NCBI GenBank assembly: GCA_009602725.1
Contig: WELB01000004.1
Location: forward strand, 766,164 to 830,163
Direction: 5' to 3'
Origin: Spirogloea muscicola
Taxonomy: Eukaryota > Streptophyta > Zygnematophyceae > Spirogloeales > Spirogloeaceae
DNA length: 64,000 nt
In this document: positions 58,400 through 64,000 of the stretch, one piece after another
How the letters are laid out: each line of letters begins with the position of its first letter
Position numbering within the stretch: position 1 is the first letter of the stretch
Made by a program: the position numbers and the translations under genes
The notes under the pieces: model-generated
Database searches by the model: none
Told to the model about the DNA's origin: nothing
Seen by the model: the letters and a program-made list of their open reading frames with translations, nothing else

Positions 58400-58900
58400 T
58401 CTGGGCTGGCTTTGCTGGCCTCCTTTTCCACTACTCTGACTACCCCCGCAGCGACCACCTCCTCCCAGCCGCCATCGACTTTTTCGGCTGCTTGGGTCCT
58501 CGCTTCCATACCCTACTCGAGAACATAGCCAGTCTGGGATATGCACGACGCGAGGATATGCTGCCAGCCCAGATGGGTATGCGGGCAGCCTATCTGTCAT
58601 TTCTGCAACGTCGAGTGTCAGCTTGTCTGCAGCGAGCTCAGGCTCATGCGTTGCACCAGAAAGCTGGTCGAGCCTTGGCTGGTACTTCAAGAGCTTGTCG
58701 ATTGCCGTCCGGTATTCGAGCATCAGCTAGCGACCTCTATGTGCTGACTCGTGGTTACTGAGCGGGTCAGCTTAGCAGCAGGTGACGTACATTTGTCAAT
58801 GTGCTTACCTTTGTACTTGGCCACACATGGCCTCCCCATCTCTTCATACACACGCATTCTCTCTTTTCCTATGGGCGCGCACTTTCTTCTTTGTAGCTGC
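58400..58900 (+). mobile_element. LINE family B tail, well preserved
   Basis: FGCLGPRFHTLLENIASLGY, ARREDMLPAQMGMRAAYLSF, LQRRVSACLQRAQAHALHQK and SASDLYVLTRGY with stop at 58761, then the UTR GACGTACATTTGTCAATGTG. The stop hairpin is GCTGACTCG/CGGGTCAGC. The start, at YSDYPRSDHLLPA, is a 5' truncation point, and the frame changes near the start. Confidence 0.88.
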
Positions 58901-59325
58901 TAAGCGCTTGTAGGCCCCTCCAAACCTTTGTCAATTCTTTTTGGGCTGGCTTTTTCGCAGCCCTTGCCCCCATTGGGAGTGCCACTTCTTCTTGAGAGCA
59001 GGTGATGGACGTCTGTCGGTGTGCTTGCATTCGTACTTGGCCAATCGGGGCCGTCCATCACTCACTACACACCAAGCGAAGCCGGCGGCAAGCCCGGCAG
59101 CCCCGGCTCCGCCGGGGAAAGAAAGGGCTCGCCCATTGAGGATAGGGGCTGGACAAGCCAGCCCAAAAAAGAATGAACAAAGAACGAGAAGGGGGCCAGA
59201 GGAAGCCAGAGGAAGCGCTAAGAAACCAAAGCACACAAAGAAAGAAAGCAGCTACAAATTACTCAGTAACCCCTGCTAAGCAGCCGCAAATCAGAGGCGC
59301 TAGCTAAGGTCACGGGGAGCACTGC
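58901..59325. mobile_element. LINE 3' ends, opposite orientations
   Basis: 58915-59000 is a plus-strand A-type 3' end with GGGCTGGC...GCAGCCC hairpin near 58946. 59120-59310 is the reverse complement of the 24.5-24.74 kb copy, from hairpin to the LRLLSRGY codons, nearly identical. Confidence 0.87.
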
Positions 59326-59379
59326 CCCCCCTTCCCAAGCTGACCAGCGGCGCCGGGAGCAGGGTGCTGCCCTTCCCGG

Positions 59380-59600
59380 TGGCTCGGTGCCTTTGGGTCT
59401 GGTGTCCTGCTACCGTATGCGACTGTCCGACTGTCTATGTCCCTGCAGCGCTCCCAAGCGCTTGCTTTGCACCGCCGCGCTGGTCGCGCCCTTGCAGCAG
59501 CCTCTGGCTTGCGCAGCGGGGGTTGCTCTTCCTCCCCTCAGCTCATCTGACTTCCTACTGCTGACACGGGGGTATTGAGGGCGCCCTGTCTGCCTAGCCT
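59380..59600 (+). mobile_element. LINE tail just upstream of PDAT
   Basis: A tail in shifted frames (CYRMRLSDCLCPCSAPKRLL ... SSSDFLLLTRGY, stop at 59578). It ends a few dozen bases before the first recognised PDAT codons, so it may lie in the PDAT 5' UTR, promoter or first intron. Confidence 0.75.
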
Positions 59601-59628
59601 TTGGCTCCGTCAGGAACACCTGTATCCN

Positions 59629-62600
59629 GCGGCGCGGCGAGGCCGGGCGCCGGCTCCTGGGGCTGCTACAACTCGTGCTGCTGGACGCTGGGCAATGTGG
59701 CGGTGCTGTGGACCGCCGGGCTGCTGCTCGTGCGCCTGCTGCCCGAGGTGCACCTCATCTCGCTCGGCGAGAAGCTGACGGAGGTGATCACCGGCGCCGC
59801 GCCGGACCCCCCCGGAATCCGCCTCCGCCGCGAGGGCCTCTCCGTGCGCCACCCCGTCATCTTCGTGCCCGGCATCGTCACCGGCGGCCTGGAGCTCTGG
59901 GAGCACCGCCCCTGCGCCAACGGCCTCTTCCGCAAGCGCCTGTGGGGCGGCACCTTTGGCGATGCCTACAAGCGGTGACGGCCCCCGCTCCTCTGTCCTC
60001 CTCTCTCGCTGCCGACCGGGCCTGGCCGATCCGACTCGGAATGGCCACTCCCTGTCACTCCCGCCTCCTTCTAGCCTTGCAGCTGTCTCTCAGGGACGAC
60101 CGTAGCGAGTAGACTTGCACCCATGTGGAGCTGCCGGCAACCCCAGGCACGTCATTGGTCCTGGTGCAGGCGGCTGTCCTCAAGCTCACGCCCCAGCTGC
60201 AGCTGCTCCACAGGCCCTTCTGCTGGCTCGATCACATGGCGCTGGACAACGAGACCGGCCTGGATCCGCGCGGCATCCGCGTGCGCCCCGTCAGCGGCCT
60301 CATTGCTGCCGACTACTTCATGCCAGGCTACTTCGTCTGGGCCGTGCTCATCGAGCAGCTGGCCAAGATCGGGTACGACGAGCGCAGCATGTACATGGCG
60401 TCCTACGACTGGCGCCTGTCCTTTTCCAAAACCGAGGTGAGCTGGCTGACTGGCGCTTTTGCCACGCTGGTCAGCCAAGGCGGCTTCGATCAGAGCTGTG
60501 CTTTGTCCCGTGCTTCAACAGCTGCATCCTGTGCTCGCCGATGTCCCCTTTGCCCAAGCTGGATTGCCACTACACAGCGCGATCCAACGGTCAGTGTCTG
60601 CTGAGCTCTTCAGCTCTCCCTCAACAAGGCCGTCGCCTTGTCTTCTCTCACCTTTGGCAGGAGAGAGACGGGACCCTCACCAGGCTGAAGGCCAACATCG
60701 AGGCAATGGTCAAGAGTAATGGCCAAAAGGTGGTCATTGTACCCCACTCCATGGGCTGCTTGATGCTGTCCTTCTTCCTCAAGTGGGTGGAGGCCCCTGC
60801 CCCGACTGGAGGAGGAGGGGGCCCCACCTGGGTCCGCGACCATGTCCACGCACTCATCAACATTGCTGGCCCACTCCTGGGAGCTCCCAAAGTCTTCTCT
60901 GGTGTCTTTGCCTGCGAGGCGAAGGACATTGCAGTGGCTCTGTGAGCAACATCCAGCTGAACATTAGTCTTCTGCCCAGTGAATATGCAGGGCTCTCCAC
61001 ATTGTCGATCTACATGTAGAGCATCAACACCACCTGCATGCTCTGCACTCTGGCTTGCCTCTTGGTCACAACCAGAGCACAGATGTACAGAAACTTAATG
61101 TGGAAGGATGCTGTGCTGCGCCTGGCAGATCCATCGCCCCAGGCGTCATTGACCACCTACAGATGCTGCAATATGCCATGAAAGTGAGCCCCATTCTAGT
61201 CGAGCCTCTGCCTCATGCAAGCTTGCTGGCAACCCTGTGGCAGACCAGATCCACGTATTCCGGGCAGACTAGATCCATACTGTCATACAGGAGCAGCTTC
61301 TGCTGTGCGGCTCGTAGCCTTGTTGCTGAGACATCGCACTGCCCTCGTGCGCTCCACAGAAAAGCCCTCACGGCTTGTAGCTGACAGTAGTCAGTAGTCG
61401 CATATTTACTTTTGACTTGTGTTAGAATTGGCATCAGCAACAAGGCTCTAAATGCTCATGGCTCCACTCTCCTCCAGCTTACAAGGACCTGGGAGTCGTC
61501 AGCGTCCATGCTACCTAAGGGGGGCGAGACCATCTGGGGTGGGCTTGATTGGTCACCTGAAGAGGGGGATGCCTGCTACGACTTCAAGAACCGCACCGCC
61601 AAGACAGGCCCCTTCGATGCAACGAAGGAGGGCGAAGCTGGAAAGGAGAAGCTAAGGCAACTTAGAAGGACGCCGGCATACTTTGGACGACTTCTCTCGT
61701 TTGGCGCTGACTTTGCCCAATTGCACAAGGACAAGGTTTTGGAGCTGCAGGAGGCCAATCAGAATGCTCTGCACGAGGTGAGGCTGAGCCAGTCTTGTCA
61801 TGTTGTGGACCTTGTTGACGCCCCTTGCGCTGTTTGCAAAGTGCCGAGGCATCTCATGCATGTGCACATGCTGCCGCAGTTGGTGCCAATGCCCTTCTAG
61901 TAAGCAATGCAGACGAACCCGTCACAAGCGAGGGCGTCGTAAAGCACTGCAGTGCAGCTCAATTTCTCGTTCATGCCTGCAAGTTAGAGACTACCAGCTT
62001 CTCTTACCCTTTCTATAAGCCGTAGTGTTTGTTTGACTCTGAATCCTAGCACCTGTGGGCAATACCTTCTCCATGTGCAGCACAAGGATGCAAAGACGGC
62101 GCAGGAGAAGGTTGCGAGCTGCGGAGATGCCTGGACAGACTATAGAGAGCTGAGCGATGAGACTGTGCAGGCTGTGGCTGCTCACGGAGTTTACACAGCT
62201 GGCAAGGACCCGCGCCCTGGAGCCAAGAAGGGAGACGGCGGTATACTTGAGCTGCTCAGGCTTGTGGCGCCCAGACTCATGCAGCGGGCAGATGCAAATT
62301 ACGGGTTTGGCATTGCAGATGACCTGTCCAGCAAGGAGTATGACAAACCAAAGTACTGGACCAACCCTTTAGAGAGCACGTAAGTATCTCGGCAAGCATG
62401 GTCAGGCTCCTTGCAAGGTCCCCTCCTAAAGCATAGAACCTTATTAGTCTTCTATCATCCATCCCTGCTCCTTTGAATGCTAATCTAACAGCGGAGCTTA
62501 TGCATCAACTGTCCCACTCTTAGCTATCACTGGTCATCATTGTATGTTCTCTCCTACTGCTTCTGCTGGACGCAGGCGCCTTGAGTGCGGCAGTGCCGAC

Positions 62601-63190
62601 GAAGTGCTTCTATGAAGAAGCAGCTGAGGAAGGCTGATTCACATGCTACCCTGTCCTGCAGGTTGCCGAACGCGCCCGACATGGAGGTCTACTGCCTATA
62701 TGGCGTTGGCTTGCCGACTGAGCGCGCCTATGTCTACAAGGTGGCACCTCCTGATGAGCGCTGCTTCATTCCTTTCCGCATCAACACGACGGTGGAGTCT
62801 CCTCTTCCCAAGCCCCAGAACGCGACCCGGAATGGCGAGGACGAGTACGAGCACGTCTCCTGCCTGAAGCAGGGCACACATTTCGTGGACGGGGATGAGA
62901 CCATCCCTGTTATCAGTGCCGGCTTCATGTGTGCCAAGGGATGGAGAGGCAAGACCAGGTTCAATCCATCAGGTGCTGCCACATACGTGCGAGAGTACGA
63001 GCACTCGCCTCCCAGTAGCTTGCTGGAGGGCAGGGGCACGCAGAGTGGAAGTCACGTGGACATTATGGGCAACTTTGCCCTCTTGGAGGACATAATACGC
63101 ATTGCTGCCGGCACACCTGGCAAAGAACTTGGGGACCGCGTGTACTCCCCAATCTTTGAGTGGGCTTCTCGGACAGACCTGAAGCTGTAG
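59629..63190 (+). CDS. PDAT1: Phospholipid:diacylglycerol acyltransferase (5' partial)
   Basis: Moves an acyl group from a phospholipid to diacylglycerol, making triacylglycerol at the ER. Exons <59629-59974, 60214-60436, 60661-60941, 61129-61183, 61478-61777, 62081-62379, 62662-63190; all phases agree. A membrane segment near the start (NVAVLWTAGLLLVRLLP) follows CCW. Family blocks: HPVIFVPGIVTGGLELWE, RLWGGTFGDAYKR, PFCWLDHMALDNETGLDPRG (lid), YFVWAVLIEQLAKIGYDE, YDWRLSFSKTE, VVIVPHSMGCLM (Ser nucleophile), SMLPKGGETIWGGLDWSPEE, FVDGDETIPVISAGFMCAKG (Asp), RFNPSGAATYVREYEH and SGSHVDIMGN (His). The end KELGDRVYSPIFEW...LKL is typical. A single N at 59628 hides the start; the real N-terminus may be upstream. 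Confidence 0.95.
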
Positions 63191-64000
63191 CATAGCAAGC
63201 GGATTTCGGTGCAGCCCTGGCTAGAAGCTGCTCAAAGGGGCAGTCTGTGAACCGCAAGATGCAGCTGATGCCGACACCTACCTGACGTCAACACTCAGGG
63301 GTAATTTGGATGCGTGGACCTCAGCAGCATGTGCTCAACTTGAGACATGCGCAGTTTTCAGTATTGTATTGTCATCTGCCTGTGATAGGACAGGCACTCC
63401 TGGGCGTAGACGGTAATGGCACTTTGTAAAGAGTTATGCTTCTGGAGCCCTGGAGCAGCGTTAGACGCGCAGCAGCCAGGCAAGCAAGAAGAGTGTGCCA
63501 TACATTTGCAGGATTTTGGAAAGCCCCGTTTGCTGATGTCAATGTGCGGCTCTGTAGGCCACGCAACTTCACACAAGAGAACGTCAGGAGCGCTTTCACA
63601 TCGCTCAAGCTTCGCTTAAGTAGGGAAGAATGCAGGGAAAGCAGTCGGTTGGAGGGAGGAAGCAAGAACATGCAGGGAGTGATCCTGTCCAAGCCTCTCA
63701 GTGACATGCGCAGGTGTTGGGGGGGGGGGTGTAGTAGGGCAGCGTCATCTCGTTGCGCAAGTCTAAGTGGAGGGCTGATGTGTTTCTCGATTGAGTGGCA
63801 AGTGTTAGAGAGAACGCAAGGTGTGCAAATAAATCTGAGGAGGCCAGATCAAGCCAGACCACTATTCAGGATAAAAGTATTGTTAGAAATGGGGCTACAC
63901 AAAGCGAAGCCCCATGCCAGAGGGGGCTAAGGTACAACTGAGAAGGTTGCAGTGAGGATGGGGGCACGCGCCGAGTCCCCCTTCCCTGTCCCCAAGCCTG
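63191..64000. other. PDAT 3' flank with a diverged repeat
   Basis: No gene seen. 63820-63930 contains GAGGAGGCCAGATCAAGCCA-like sequence and a GGGGCT...AAGCCCC block, both diverged relatives of 21715-21860, so a repeat of the family C 3'-end group on the minus strand. A plus-strand open frame at 63436-63930 is not supported. Confidence 0.5.

Noticed and set aside
63358-63930. Open frames downstream of PDAT on both strands
   Set aside because: No motifs; one overlaps a dispersed repeat.
1-64000. tRNA or rRNA genes
   Set aside because: No cloverleaf, A/B box pair or rRNA-like stretch was noticed on reading; a tRNAscan-SE run would settle it.

Overview
This looks like nuclear DNA of a green-lineage eukaryote, probably a green alga. 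Intron-rich genes carry plant-type products: a PDAT acyltransferase, a JMJ31-like JmjC protein, a PHO2/UBC24-like ubiquitin-conjugating enzyme, SWC4/DMAP1, and a plant-style PRP38A with an Arg/Asp-rich tail. A short interstitial run of the plant telomere repeat CCCTAAA lies near 23.6 kb. Introns are mostly GT-AG, with at least one well-supported GC-AG intron. There are two assembly gaps (17900-18405 and 42493-42822) and single Ns at 25593 and 59628.

Layout: 1-4100 (+) is a DEAD-box helicase of the ROK1/DDX52 type, with its 5' end outside the window. 4856-8300 (-) is SWC4/DMAP1, head-to-head with PRP38A at 8372-11793 (+). About 11.9-13.3 kb holds unassigned minus-strand coding-like pieces. 13472-17304 (-) is a nuclear poly(A) polymerase with nine exons that join in frame; it starts head-to-head with an unidentified plus-strand gene that runs into the first gap. 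19.6-21.5 kb (-) is a RecA-like ATPase resembling SWSAP1. 25.6-30.4 kb (+) is the UBC24-like E2, followed by a fossil Ty1/copia element folded into an inverted repeat. 32.9-37.1 kb (+) is the JMJ31-like gene. 42.5-48.9 kb (+) encodes a class 3 lipase fused to a GTPase-like P-loop domain. 50.1-50.4 kb (-) is a complex I NDUFB2-like subunit. 59.6-63.2 kb (+) is PDAT.

The stretches between these genes, mainly 18.4-25.5, 32.2-32.8, 37.2-42.4 and 50.5-59.6 kb, are packed with copies of non-LTR retrotransposons of the restriction-like-endonuclease type. One copy (51899-54757) keeps a 952-codon open frame with RT, a Cys/His motif and a PD-(D/E)XK-like endonuclease. Most others are 5'-truncated tails that keep only the last 20-150 codons, usually ending in a Thr/Ser-Arg-Gly-Tyr-stop peptide, plus the 3' UTR. 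At least three tail families (here called A, B and C) are present in both orientations, often tail-to-tail.

The most interesting signal is in these tails. In several families the stop codon lies in the loop or 3' arm of a short stem-loop whose arms differ between families and copies but stay complementary. A second hairpin lies about 100 nt downstream in families A/A', and family C has an unrelated hairpin in the same region. These look like conserved RNA structures at LINE 3' ends, possibly recognised by the element's own reverse transcriptase. The host genes are housekeeping genes with no sign of operon-like co-function.
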